From assembly GCF_002904335.1 (NCBI RefSeq), contig NZ_PPHF01000118.1, positions 22,604-86,603 on the forward strand: DNA of 64,000 bases, read 5' to 3'. Under the pieces are notes generated by a model. It saw only the letters and a list, made by a program, of their open reading frames with translations. It ran no database searches and was not told the origin of the DNA. Shown piece by piece: positions 46,570 to 55,943 of this stretch. How positions within the stretch are numbered: the first letter of the stretch is position 1; each line of letters begins with the position of its first letter. This DNA comes from Amycolatopsis sp. CA-126428 (GTDB lineage Bacteria > Actinomycetota > Actinomycetes > Mycobacteriales > Pseudonocardiaceae). The translations under genes and the position numbers were made by a program.

Positions 46570-49500
46570 TCGGGAGCGAAGAAGATGTGCGACGCGCGTT
46601 CGCGGACATCCGCGTCGGAGTGGTCGCGCAACGCCGATACCAGCTCGCGCCATGGGCGCGGCCATCCGGCGTGAGGCCCAGCCTGGCTTGCGATACTCGC
46701 CGCCAACAACGCCTCCGCCGGGCTTGCCGTGAGGGCCCGGGCGGTGTCGCGCAGCTCCGGACGGCCCGGCGCGTGGCCGGCCAGCCAGGCCGCGAGGCGG
46801 TCCGCCACCTGCCAAGCCAGTGCGGGACGGTCGGCGAGGGCGGCGATCCGGCGGAGGTCCGGCAGCAGGTCGCCGCGGCGGGGGAGGGCGGTTACCGCCA
46901 GCAGGAGCGCGTCCGTTCGGTACTCCGCCCGCTCCGCCAGCGTCATGGACAGCCGCTGCGCCGCGCCGCACATCGTTTCGCCGCCCGCGTCCAAGCTGGC
47001 CGCGAGGCGCGCGAGGAAGTGGCGCAGTCGTTGCCGCGCCGGCTGGTCCCGGTCGTCGACGACGACGTGGGCCGATTCGGCGAGCGTCGTCGCCACGGCG
47101 TGCACCGGTGCGGGATCGCCGGTGACCGCGGCCGCGGCGAGGACCGCCTCCACTGCGGATCGCCAAGTCGCGGTGCTGGTCAGGTCGCCGATCAGGGTCA
47201 CCAGCGCGGCAGGCCCTTCGCGGTCCCAGACGCTCCAGGCGGGCCACGCGGCCAAGCCGATCCGCGCGGTGTCCGGGTCGGCGCTGCCCGCCACGGTCCG
47301 GACGAGCACGCCGTAGCGCGCGCGGTACTGCTCGGCGACGGTCATCGGGTCGGCTTCGGTGACGGCCGTGGCCACCGCGGTCATCGTGGACGCTTCGGTG
47401 AGCCACTGCCACGCGCGTTCGTCGTCGAGCAGGCGGCGCGCGGCCGACACGATCGCGCGGCGGAGGTCGCGGTGCAGCCGCGGGTCCGCCCACAGCGCGG
47501 CCAGTTCGCCGGCCGCGCCGGGCACGCGGTGCTCGGCGAGCAGCCGGACCGCCTCCTTGCGCGACGTCAGCTTCTTCCCCGCCGGCACCGGCCGCAGTGC
47601 CGCACCCAGCTCGGCCGGCGGGATGGCCCGCGCGGCCCGGCCGGCCGCGTACACCGCGACCCGGGCGCGCTCGGTGTCGGCGTAGCCGAGCAAGATGCCC
47701 AGCGCGTCGCCCGGCCGATCCGTCCAGGCCAGCCCCGCCAGGGCCGCCTCGACCACGGCGACTTCGCCGTCCTGGAGGAACGGCGCCACGTCGTCGACGC
47801 GGGCGCCGGGCAAGCTCGCCAAGCGGCGCACGGCGGAAACCCGCTCCCAAACCGGCTTGCGGGGTGCGGTGGCGAGGTCGGCCAGCAGCTCGGCGTACCG
47901 GGCGACCTGGCGCGGCAGCCAGTGCCGCGACGACCCGCCGAAGGTCGGCACCAGCCGGACGCCGCGGGCGGCGAACCGGCCGTGCGGCGGCCGGTCCAGC
48001 ACGAGGTCGAGCAGGTCGGTCCGGCGCCCGCCGACCGCGTTCGCCACCGCGGCGACCGTGATCGTGGACGAGTCGTGCCGCAGCACGGCCTCGACGCGTT
48101 CGTCCCGGGTCGCGGGCGGGGCCAGCCACAGCTCGAGGGCCCGGTGGACCGTGGTGTCGTCGGCCGCGGCGGTCGCTTCGCCGACGACGGCCTGGAGGCC
48201 GGGCATCGCCCACGCCCGCCGGCGCAGGCCCGCGGCCAGGGACAGGGCCAGGGCATAGCGGCCGGCGCGGGCGTCGGCGGCGATGCGCGGCCGCAGCGCG
48301 GAGAACAGGCCGTGCTCGGCGCCACGGGGCAGGTCCCGGTCGAGCCGGTGCAGGTCGAGGGTGTGCGCGTGGCCACCGGAGAGTTCCAGGATCCGCAGGC
48401 CGCTTTCGACCAGGTCCGGCCGCGTCGTGAGCGTTCCCTGCCGGACCAGGCCGACGGCCGTGGTGCCGACCGCGTGCCGGGTACCCCAGGACGCGTCCCG
48501 GGCCTGCACGGCGTCGGTGGCCAGCTTGACCAGGGTGGCCGGATCGGCCGACCGCAGCAGCCACCCCGGGATCGCGGCGACGGCGGCGAGCGCGACGTGG
48601 CGGACCGGGTCCTGCTCGTTGGGCAGCCGGGTCAGCGACGCCAGCAGGCCGGCGACGACGTCCGGATCCCGGGTCGCGGCCGCCGCGCCGATCAGCAACG
48701 GGTAACCGTGGGCCTGTTCCGCGGCGGTCGGCCGCGCGATCGCGGCGCGCAGCAGGGGCTCGGCCTCCGGCCACGGCAGCCGGGCGGTCGCCTGCCGCCG
48801 CAGGCCGGGGTGGTCGGCCACGGGACGGGTGGCGAGCTGACGGCGGGCCTGCTCGTGCCGGGACCACCACGGCAGGACGTCGAGCAGCGTCATCGGCAGC
48901 CGGGCCTGCTGCAGGTCCCGTTCGCCCAGCGCTCCACTCAGGACGGCCGGGCGCCGGCCGGGCGGAAGCCCGCGCAGCAACGCCGTCAACCGGTTCGCGT
49001 CGGTGAGGCAGGTGCGGGCCAGCGAGGTCAGGGACTCGTCCGGGGCCTGCCGCAAAGCACGCTGCGTGCTCCGGCCCGGCTGGAACCGGATGAGCCGCGC
49101 CGGATCGGCGAGGATCGCGACGACGCGCTCCGGATCGGCGGCGGTCGCCGCACCCAGCCAGCGGTCCGCGCCGGCCGGGAGCCCGGTCAGCGGTCCCGAG
49201 TGGGCGAGCAGGTCGACGAGCTGGGCGGGATCGCGCCGGACCAGTTGCTTCAGCGCGGGTCCGAAGCGCGCCCAGGTGACGTTGCGGCCGGCGTCGCCGG
49301 CTTCGGCCAGCCGGCGGCGCAGGTGCGCGAGCACGACGGCGGGGTGCCGGCGGGTCAGCGCGGCGAGGTTGGGCACGGCGAAGTCCAGCTCCGGCAGCAA
49401 AGCCGTCACCGTTTCGGCTTCGCAAGCCGGGAGCACGGCGGCGGCCTCGTGGTCACCGAAGCGGGCGCGCACCGACGGCAGGAGAGCTTCGGCCCACTCG

Positions 49501-49859
49501 GTCGCACCGGTGGCGCGCACCGCGCGGTAGAGGGTGTGCCGCCACGCGAGCGGCGCGGCCGGCAGGGCCGCGGTGACGGTGTCGAAGTGCAGGCCGTGGC
49601 GGGCGCAGTGGTGCATCGCCGGACCGGCGACGCGGGCATCGGCGGCGACGAGGCTGCGGCGCAGGTGCGTGTCGTCGCCCCCGATGACGGCCATCGTCGC
49701 GGCCCAGGTGCGCGGAAGTCCGGGGAGGGCGTCCAGTTCCGCGAGCAGAGCGGTCAGCTCGGGGGAACCGGCCAGCGCGCGTGCGGTGTCGGCGAGGACC
49801 CGCCGCCGGGCCGGCGCGGCCAGCGGATCGATCCGGGCGAGAAGGGCGCGCATGTCCAT
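46566..49859 (-). CDS. Giant HEAT-repeat protein
   Basis: A 1097-residue, all-helical protein of repeating pairs of helices such as WERVSAVRRLASLPGARVDD and then VVEAALAGLAWTDRPGDAL (about residues 640-690), consistent with HEAT repeats. There is no signal peptide, membrane segment or enzyme motif. HEAT scaffolds bind other proteins or nucleic acid. It starts at ATG 49859 (a second ATG two codons later), 82 bases after the SARP regulator on the same strand, so the two could be coexpressed. Function unknown. Confidence 0.75.
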   Translation of the reverse strand: MDMRALLARIDPLAAPARRRVLADTARALAGSPELTALLAELDALPGLPRTWAATMAVIGGDDTHLRRSLVAADARVAGPAMHHCARHGLHFDTVTAALPAAPLAWRHTLYRAVRATGATEWAEALLPSVRARFGDHEAAAVLPACEAETVTALLPELDFAVPNLAALTRRHPAVVLAHLRRRLAEAGDAGRNVTWARFGPALKQLVRRDPAQLVDLLAHSGPLTGLPAGADRWLGAATAADPERVVAILADPARLIRFQPGRSTQRALRQAPDESLTSLARTCLTDANRLTALLRGLPPGRRPAVLSGALGERDLQQARLPMTLLDVLPWWSRHEQARRQLATRPVADHPGLRRQATARLPWPEAEPLLRAAIARPTAAEQAHGYPLLIGAAAATRDPDVVAGLLASLTRLPNEQDPVRHVALAAVAAIPGWLLRSADPATLVKLATDAVQARDASWGTRHAVGTTAVGLVRQGTLTTRPDLVESGLRILELSGGHAHTLDLHRLDRDLPRGAEHGLFSALRPRIAADARAGRYALALSLAAGLRRRAWAMPGLQAVVGEATAAADDTTVHRALELWLAPPATRDERVEAVLRHDSSTITVAAVANAVGGRRTDLLDLVLDRPPHGRFAARGVRLVPTFGGSSRHWLPRQVARYAELLADLATAPRKPVWERVSAVRRLASLPGARVDDVAPFLQDGEVAVVEAALAGLAWTDRPGDALGILLGYADTERARVAVYAAGRAARAIPPAELGAALRPVPAGKKLTSRKEAVRLLAEHRVPGAAGELAALWADPRLHRDLRRAIVSAARRLLDDERAWQWLTEASTMTAVATAVTEADPMTVAEQYRARYGVLVRTVAGSADPDTARIGLAAWPAWSVWDREGPAALVTLIGDLTSTATWRSAVEAVLAAAAVTGDPAPVHAVATTLAESAHVVVDDRDQPARQRLRHFLARLAASLDAGGETMCGAAQRLSMTLAERAEYRTDALLLAVTALPRRGDLLPDLRRIAALADRPALAWQVADRLAAWLAGHAPGRPELRDTARALTASPAEALLAASIASQAGPHAGWPRPWRELVSALRDHSDADVRERASHIFFAPE

Positions 49860-49941
49860 TCCGGCGATTGTTCCCGATCATGGAGCTCGCACCAACGCAA
49901 TTCCGGCCGGGCGGCGCTGCGCACCGGGCCGAACTCCGCAC

Positions 49942-52900
49942 TCAATCCTCGCACTGCCCGCTCGGCCGGACGCCCAAGGAGGCGAAGGCGTTCCGCGCCC
50001 GTTCCCGCCACACCCGGGCGGCGTCGGCACCTTCGGTCACCTCGAACACGTCGGCGAGGGCGGCGAGAGTTTCGGCTTCCCCCAGGCGATGCCCGGTGCC
50101 GCGATGGATTTCCAGCGCCTGCCTGCCGTGTTCGGCGGCCTGTTCGGTCTCGCCGCGCCGGTGCAGAAGCCGGGTCAACGCGGTCAGCGCACGGCCTTCC
50201 AGGCCGCGGTAGCCGGCCGCGCGGGCGAGGCCGAGTGCCTCCCGGACACCACCGGGATCCTCGCGCGTGATCGCCAGCTCGATCAGGGCTTCGACGGTGC
50301 CGTACCGGATTCCGCTGTGCCGGGCGAGCTCGAGGGCCTTCCGGTGGCAGTCGATCGCCGCCACCGGCCGCCCGAGGCGCCGGTTGATGGTGCCGAGGAC
50401 GTTGAGGGCGTCCGCTTCCACTCGCTGGTCCCCGGCTCGGCGCGCGAGCTCGAGGGCGGCCCGGGCGCGTGCGTCCGCGTGCTCGAGGCGGCCGCTGTCC
50501 CGGTCCACCGCCGCCATGCTGCGCAGGGTGGCGGCTTCGGTGCCGACGTCCCCGATCTCGCGGAAGAGGGGCAGCGCGCGAGCGAGTTCCGTCAGCGCCT
50601 CGCCGAAGCGGCCCAGTGCGTGCAGGGCGTCCCCGAGATTGCCCAGTGCCGTGGCCTGGCCCGAACGAATCCCCAGTTCGCTGTAGCGCGCCAGGGCCTT
50701 GGCGTGGCCGGCGGCGGCCCGCTCGTAGGCACCCGACTCGTACTGGACGAACCCGAGGTTCCCGAGCGCGCCGGCCTCCCGGACCGGGCTGCGCGACTCC
50801 GCGGCCAGCGCCAGCGCGCGCCGGTAGCAGTCCGCCGCCTTCGCGGTCTCTCCCGATTCCCGGTACACCAGGCCCAGCTTGCCGAGCACCGCGGTCCGGC
50901 CCGGCACCCAGTCCGCGAGGCGGAGGAACCGGTCCGCTCGGGTGTAGTGCTCGACGGCTTGGTCGTGCTGGTTGCGGCGCAGGCACAGGTCACCGAGGTT
51001 GATCCGGGCCGCCGCGCGGGCCCGCGCGTCGCCGTCGGTTTCGGCCGCGGCCAGCGCCACCGACGCCAGCGCGGCCCAGTCGAGGCGGTGCAGGCCGATC
51101 CAAAAGTACCCGCGGAGGGTGTCGGCCAGCAGCCAGGCGACCCGCCGGTGGCCCCGTTCGGCAGCCAGCCGGCCGACCGCGACCACGTTGGCCCGCTCAC
51201 TGTCCAGCCAGGCCACGGCCTCGGCCCGGTCGCCGGTCCCGCTCGGTGGCTCGGAGTTCGGCGGCTCCGGCAGGCGCACCAGCTGCGGGTGGATCACCTT
51301 TGCCGCGGCGTCGGCGGTGCGCAGGTACCAGCCGGACAGCCGATCCAGCGCCGCCGCGCCCTCGCTTTCGCCCTCGAGCCGGGAGCGTTCGCCGGCGTAC
51401 CGGCGCAACAGGTCGTGGAAGGTGTACCGGGCGGGCCGGTGCTGCTCGATCAGGTGGGCCGCCGCCAGGCCGTCCAGCAGGACCGCCGCCTGCTCGGTGG
51501 TGCTGCCGGCGAGTGCCGCGACGGCGTCCGAGGCGAAATCCTCGCCCGGGAACAGGCCGAGCAGGCGGAACAACCGTTGCTGATCCCCGGCCAGAGCCTG
51601 GTAGGACAGGTCGAAGGCGGACCTGAGCGCGGCACGTTCGTCGTCCGGGACCTCCAGGTCGGCGAGCTGGTCACCCGGGCGGAACCGGGTGACGTAGTCC
51701 GTCAGGCTGCCGGGGTGGCGGCCCAGCTTCGCGGCCGTGATCCGCAACGCCAGCGGAAGCCGGGCCGTGCGCCGGATCAATGCGGCCACGGCCGCGGGTT
51801 CGCGGCCGACCCGCTCGGCGCCCAGGGTCGCGGCCAGCAGCCGGCCGGCTTCCTCCTCGGTGAACACGTCCAGCGTCAGCAGGACGGCGCCGTCGCAGGC
51901 GACCAGGCCGTCGAGCCGGTTCCGGCTCGTCACCAGCACGAGGCAGCCCGCCGTGCCCGGCAGCAGCGGACGCACCTGGTCCGCGGTCGCCGCGTTGTCC
52001 AGCAGCACCAGGACTTTCCGGCCGGCGAGCATGGTGCGGAACAGCGCGGCGGCCTCGTCGGCGTCGACCGGGAGCTGCTCCGGCGCCACCCCCAGCGACC
52101 GCAGGAACCGGGTCAGGGCCTCCAGCGGCCCGATCGGTGTGCCGGGCCCGTAGCCGCGCAGGTTGACGTAGAGCCGGCCGTCGGGGAACCGATCGGCCAC
52201 CCGGTGCGCCCATTCGACGGCCAATGCCGTCTTCCCCACCCCGGCGGTCCCCGCGATCGCCGCGATCACCACGGCCGGGTACCGGGGGAAGGCCTGGTCC
52301 AGTTCCTTGAGGGCGTCCACCCGGCCGGTGAAGTTGGTGACGGCGGCCGGAAGCTGCTGCGGAACGGGCAGCCCGGCACTCGGTGACGGCTCGTTCGTCA
52401 CGTGCAGATCGGCGCTCGCGCGCAGGATGCGTCCGTGGAGGTCACGCAGCTCCGGCCCGGGATCGACGCCGAGGTCGCCGGCCAGCCGCTTCCGGAGGCT
52501 CTCGTAGTGGGCCAGGGCCTCGGCCTGGCGGCCGCATCGGTAGAGGGCCAGCACGTACTGACCGGCCAGCTGCTCGTCGAGCGGCCGGTCCGCGGTCCGG
52601 GCGGCCAGCCCGGCCAGCAGCGCGTGGTGCTCACCGCGCCGCAGCCGGAGGTCGGTGTGGTCCAGCTCGGCGGTGAACCGCTCGGTCTGGAGCGCGGTGC
52701 GCAGGGTGTCCGCCCACGGGGTGTCGAGGCCGGCCAGGGGCTCGCCGCGCCACAGGTCGAGTGCCTCGCCGAGCAGCGCCCCGACGCGGTCTTCGTCCGC
52801 CGTCGCCCGCGCCTCGGCCACCAGCGCGCGGAACCGGTGCAGGTCCACCGAAGACGTCTCGGCGAGCAGCACGTAACCCTCCGATCGGTGCTCGATCCGC

Positions 52901-53124
52901 AGATCGGCGATCCGGCGTAACCGGGACAAATACGAACGAAGCGCATTGCGGGCGTCGCCCGGAGTGCGGGTGCCCCACACGCGGTCGATCAATTGATCAA
53001 CCGGCACGACGCGGTTGACGTCGGCCAGCAGGGCGGCGAGAACCCACCGCTGCCGGGCGGGCCCGGCCGGCACCGCGACGCCGTGGACGCGCACCTCGAC
53101 GGTGCCCAGTATCCGGAACTCCAT
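49942..53124 (-). CDS. SARP-type regulator with BTAD, NB-ARC and TPR domains
   Basis: A 1060-residue AfsR/DnrI-like activator. Residues 1-95 are the OmpR-type winged helix (MEFRILGTVEVRVHG, NALRSYLSRLRR). Residues 95-245 are the BTAD domain (VDLHRFRALVAEARATADED). The NB-ARC NTPase has a P-loop AGTAGVGKTALAVEW near residue 295 and LLLTLDVFTEEEAGRLLAAT beyond. From about 690 to the end are TPR repeats (ALGNLGFVQYESGAYERAAA and others). ATP binding gates DNA binding. It diverges from the small secreted tendamistat-like gene, a possible target. Confidence 0.93.
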   Translation of the reverse strand: MEFRILGTVEVRVHGVAVPAGPARQRWVLAALLADVNRVVPVDQLIDRVWGTRTPGDARNALRSYLSRLRRIADLRIEHRSEGYVLLAETSSVDLHRFRALVAEARATADEDRVGALLGEALDLWRGEPLAGLDTPWADTLRTALQTERFTAELDHTDLRLRRGEHHALLAGLAARTADRPLDEQLAGQYVLALYRCGRQAEALAHYESLRKRLAGDLGVDPGPELRDLHGRILRASADLHVTNEPSPSAGLPVPQQLPAAVTNFTGRVDALKELDQAFPRYPAVVIAAIAGTAGVGKTALAVEWAHRVADRFPDGRLYVNLRGYGPGTPIGPLEALTRFLRSLGVAPEQLPVDADEAAALFRTMLAGRKVLVLLDNAATADQVRPLLPGTAGCLVLVTSRNRLDGLVACDGAVLLTLDVFTEEEAGRLLAATLGAERVGREPAAVAALIRRTARLPLALRITAAKLGRHPGSLTDYVTRFRPGDQLADLEVPDDERAALRSAFDLSYQALAGDQQRLFRLLGLFPGEDFASDAVAALAGSTTEQAAVLLDGLAAAHLIEQHRPARYTFHDLLRRYAGERSRLEGESEGAAALDRLSGWYLRTADAAAKVIHPQLVRLPEPPNSEPPSGTGDRAEAVAWLDSERANVVAVGRLAAERGHRRVAWLLADTLRGYFWIGLHRLDWAALASVALAAAETDGDARARAAARINLGDLCLRRNQHDQAVEHYTRADRFLRLADWVPGRTAVLGKLGLVYRESGETAKAADCYRRALALAAESRSPVREAGALGNLGFVQYESGAYERAAAGHAKALARYSELGIRSGQATALGNLGDALHALGRFGEALTELARALPLFREIGDVGTEAATLRSMAAVDRDSGRLEHADARARAALELARRAGDQRVEADALNVLGTINRRLGRPVAAIDCHRKALELARHSGIRYGTVEALIELAITREDPGGVREALGLARAAGYRGLEGRALTALTRLLHRRGETEQAAEHGRQALEIHRGTGHRLGEAETLAALADVFEVTEGADAARVWRERARNAFASLGVRPSGQCED

Positions 53125-53273
53125 GACCACGTCCCCGGCGAGTCGAGCACCCGGCATAGCACGCCGAATGCCCCGGAATCAACGTTTCGCCAATCTTCGT
53201 TCATTTCCCGGCGGGCATGCTCTTCGGCGTGACCCGGTGCGGAACCGGCGATCAACGGAAAGGGAGGTCCAAA

Positions 53274-53645
53274 GTGAAAAATTCTCCATTGCGGCGGGGG
53301 CTCGCCGTCCTGGTTTCCGGGGCGGCCGTGGTGGGCGGTGGCCTGGCCATGTCCGGCACCGCCGGCGCCACGACGCTCGATGACACGGCCCCGGTGCTTC
53401 CGATGACCCTGGCGCCCTCGTGCGTGTCCTTCACGCAGTACCAGCACGGGAACGCCATCACCGGCTACTACACGACCGTCTACCTCGACAACAACTGCGG
53501 CTACCAGACGCGGGTGAAGATCATCATGCGGAACGGCTACGACAGCGGCTGCCTCCAGATGAACCCGGGCCTGCTCGACAAGAAGTTCACGTCGGACTCG
53601 GACAACGGGCTGAAGCCCTACGTCGATCGGCTCGACGCCTGTTGA
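53274..53645 (+). CDS. Tendamistat-like small secreted protein
   Basis: A 123-residue exported protein with a signal peptide (LAVLVSGAAVVGGGLAMSGT, to about 33) and four cysteines at 50, 75, 93 and 123. The spacing 25-18-30 compares with 16-18-28 in tendamistat-type alpha-amylase inhibitors, and the motifs APSCV, NNCGYQTRVKII and SGCLQMNPG line up with APSCV, NGCAQTVTVKVV and GLCYAVAPG there. The inhibitory Trp-Arg-Tyr loop is absent and the first loop is longer. GTG at 53274 with AGGGAGG. It could inhibit an amylase or another target. Divergent from the SARP gene. Confidence 0.6.
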   Translation: MKNSPLRRGLAVLVSGAAVVGGGLAMSGTAGATTLDDTAPVLPMTLAPSCVSFTQYQHGNAITGYYTTVYLDNNCGYQTRVKIIMRNGYDSGCLQMNPGLLDKKFTSDSDNGLKPYVDRLDAC

Positions 53646-53653
53646 GTGCGTCA

Positions 53654-53704
53654 CCATCTTGGATCGATCGGTCCACAAATCGTGGATCGATCGATCCAAG
53701 ATGG
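53654..53704. promoter_or_regulatory. 51-base near-perfect palindrome ahead of the MFS gene
   Basis: Two 23-base arms (53654-53676, 53682-53704) with one mismatch around loop AAATC. The arms contain TTGGATCGATCGGTCC and GGATCGATCGATCCAA. It starts 9 bases after the tendamistat-like stop and ends 14 bases before the MFS ATG, so it may be a terminator, an operator, or both. Confidence 0.7.
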
Positions 53705-53718
53705 CTACCGTGAGGTTC

Positions 53719-54939
53719 ATGGAGCTCATCGACCGGACGCACGACCGGCTTCCCGCGCCGACCCCGGACCACGGCCGTTCCGCGATCGCGTTCTGGTCGG
53801 TGGCCGCGGTTTACGCACTGGCCATGCTGGGTGGGACGCTGCCGGTCCCGCTGTACGCATTCTGGGCGGCCGGCCTGGGCTTCGGCCCGTTCACCACGAC
53901 GCTGATCTTCGCCGTCTACGCGGTGGGCGTGGTGGTTTCGCTGCTGCTGTTCGCCGGCGTGTCCGATCGGTCCGGACGGTGTCCCCTGGCCCTCGCCGCC
54001 CTGGCCGTGGTCGCCCTCAGCACCGTCACCTTCCTGATGGCCGGCCACGTCGTGGTCCTCCTGGCGGCCCGGTTTCTCAGCGGCTTGGCCACCGGGGTCG
54101 TCACGGCGACCGCGACCGCGTGGCTGGGCGAGCTGGCCGGACCGGGAAACGCGCGTCGCGCCACGATCACCGCCACCGCGGTCAACCTCGGCGGGCTCGG
54201 CCTCGGCCCGCTCGCCGCTGGTCTGCTGGCCCAGTTCGCGCCCGCGCCGGCCCACCTGGTCTTCTGGCTCTACCTGGGCGCTCTGGTCCCGGCGTTCATC
54301 GCCGTGGCCCTCGCTCCCGAGACCGTCGCCGATCGGCAGCCGCCGCGGGTGGCGGTGCGGCGTCCGGCCGTCCCCGCCGAGTCCGGCGGCCGGAGGGAGT
54401 TCGCCACCGCCGCGGCCGGCGTGTTCGCCGCCTTCGCCGTCAACGCCCTCTTCGCTTCGCTGGTACCGAGTTTCCTGCACGACGCGCTGCGGGTGACCGG
54501 ACAGGCGGTGGTCGGGGGAGTGGTTTCCCTGCTGTTCCTGGCCGCCCTGACCGCCCAGCTGTCCGCTCCCCGCCGTTGGCTCGAGTCCCGGTGGTTCGCC
54601 GCCGGCGCGCTGGTTGCCGGTGTCGGACTGCTCGTCGCCGGGCTCTGGCTGCGCTCGCTGGCCGTCTTCGTCGCGGGCACGGTCCTGGCCGGCGCCGGCA
54701 GCGGGCTGACCTTCCGCCGCGGCCTGGGCGTGACCGCCGAACTGGCCGATCCGCGGCGCCGGGCGGATCTCAACGCCACCTACTTCCTCGCCGCCTACGC
54801 CGGAAACGTCGTCCCGGCCCTCGCGATCGGCGGCCTGGACCAGGCCTTCGACGCGAACATTGCGACATCCATCCTCGCCGCCGCGCTGACCGGCGTCATC
54901 TTCGTCCCCGCCGTGCGCAACCGGCGCCACCCCGCCTGA
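53719..54939 (+). CDS. MFS transporter
   Basis: A 406-residue permease with about 12 hydrophobic helices. It has the short-loop motif GVSDRSGRCPLAL between helices 2 and 3, typical of DHA1-type drug exporters, and a loop of Pro/Arg (PETVADRQPPRVAVRRPAVP) between halves. The ATG at 53719 follows GTGAGG; an ATG at 53701 lies inside the palindrome. It leads an operon with a hydrolase and a TetR gene, so its substrate is probably a compound that the hydrolase can also act on. Confidence 0.9.
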   Translation: MELIDRTHDRLPAPTPDHGRSAIAFWSVAAVYALAMLGGTLPVPLYAFWAAGLGFGPFTTTLIFAVYAVGVVVSLLLFAGVSDRSGRCPLALAALAVVALSTVTFLMAGHVVVLLAARFLSGLATGVVTATATAWLGELAGPGNARRATITATAVNLGGLGLGPLAAGLLAQFAPAPAHLVFWLYLGALVPAFIAVALAPETVADRQPPRVAVRRPAVPAESGGRREFATAAAGVFAAFAVNALFASLVPSFLHDALRVTGQAVVGGVVSLLFLAALTAQLSAPRRWLESRWFAAGALVAGVGLLVAGLWLRSLAVFVAGTVLAGAGSGLTFRRGLGVTAELADPRRRADLNATYFLAAYAGNVVPALAIGGLDQAFDANIATSILAAALTGVIFVPAVRNRRHPA

Positions 54940-54965
54940 CCCACCCCGTCCCCTGAGGAGTTCCC

Positions 54966-55943
54966 ATGCAGACGACCCAGCGATCCGCGCCGGCCGGTCC
55001 CGGTACCGCGAACGGCACCCCCGGCCTGCCCGCCGGTTTCGACGAGGTGTTCACCAGCCGGTGGGTCACCGTCGGCGAGCTGAGGCTGCACGCGGTCGTC
55101 GGCGGCGACGGCCCGCCCCTGCTCCTGATCCCCGGCTGGCCGCAGACGTGGTACGCGTGGCGGCTGCTGATGCCCGCGCTCGCCCGCGACTTCACCGTCG
55201 TCGCCGCCGACCCCCGCGGGATGGGTCTCTCGGGCAAACCCGGCGACGGCTACGACACCGCCACCCTGGCCGCCGACCTGACCGGGTTGATGGAGGCGCT
55301 GGGCCACCAGCGGTTCGCCGTGGCCGGGCACGACGTGGGGATGTGGATCGGGTACGCCATGGCCGCCGACCACCCCGGCCGGGTGGCGCGGCTGGTGCTC
55401 GCCGAAGCCCTGATTCCCGGCCTCAGCCCCTCTCCGCCGCTCTTCGCGCCCCGCGACGTCGTCGAACGCCTCTGGCACTTCGCGTTCAACCAGCTCGACG
55501 ACCTCAACGAACAGCTCGTCGCCGGCCGCGAGGACGTCTTCCTCCGCTGGCAGTTCACCCACAAGACGGCCCGGCCGCTGGCCGAAGCCGCCATCGAGCA
55601 CTACGTCGACTCGCTCCGGCGTGATCCCCGGGCGCTGCACACCAGCTTCGGCTGCTACCGCGCGATCGGCGATACCGTCGCGCAGAACGCCGAACGCGTG
55701 AAGAACCGCCTCGATCTGCCGATCCTGACCGTCGCCGGCGAACGCTCGACCGGTCCGCTGGTCGAGCAGACGATGCTCCCGGCCGCCACCGACGTCCGCG
55801 GCGTCGTGCTGCCCGGCTGCGGCCACTATCCTGCCGAAGAAGCACCCGAGGCGATGCTCGCGGCCCTGAGTGAGTTTCTCGCCCCCTGGGCGGACGGTGG
55901 AAGGAGCGAGCGTGTCCGGGCGCAAGCAGTTCGACGTCGATGA
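54966..55943 (+). CDS. Alpha/beta hydrolase, epoxide-hydrolase-like
   Basis: A 325-residue alpha/beta hydrolase. LLLIPGWPQTWYAW is the oxyanion region, DPRGMGLSGKP follows, and the nucleophile is Asp123 in VAGHDVGMW. A cap domain spans about 150-235. GCGHYPAEEAPE contains the catalytic His. The pattern matches epoxide hydrolases and haloalkane dehalogenases (Asp nucleophile). It starts 26 bases after the MFS stop with GAGGAG before its ATG, and overlaps the TetR gene at its 3' end. Confidence 0.92.
   Translation: MQTTQRSAPAGPGTANGTPGLPAGFDEVFTSRWVTVGELRLHAVVGGDGPPLLLIPGWPQTWYAWRLLMPALARDFTVVAADPRGMGLSGKPGDGYDTATLAADLTGLMEALGHQRFAVAGHDVGMWIGYAMAADHPGRVARLVLAEALIPGLSPSPPLFAPRDVVERLWHFAFNQLDDLNEQLVAGREDVFLRWQFTHKTARPLAEAAIEHYVDSLRRDPRALHTSFGCYRAIGDTVAQNAERVKNRLDLPILTVAGERSTGPLVEQTMLPAATDVRGVVLPGCGHYPAEEAPEAMLAALSEFLAPWADGGRSERVRAQAVRRR

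Noticed and set aside
46587..50270. A plus-strand open frame of over 1200 codons opposite the HEAT-repeat gene
   Set aside because: Composition is that of a shadow frame (Arg, Gln, Gly, Val), with no domain and no ribosome site. The minus-strand HEAT protein is coherent.
53659..53718. Earlier TTG or ATG starts for the MFS gene within the palindrome
   Set aside because: They would translate the palindrome itself and lack a ribosome site. The ATG at 53719 has GTGAGG upstream.
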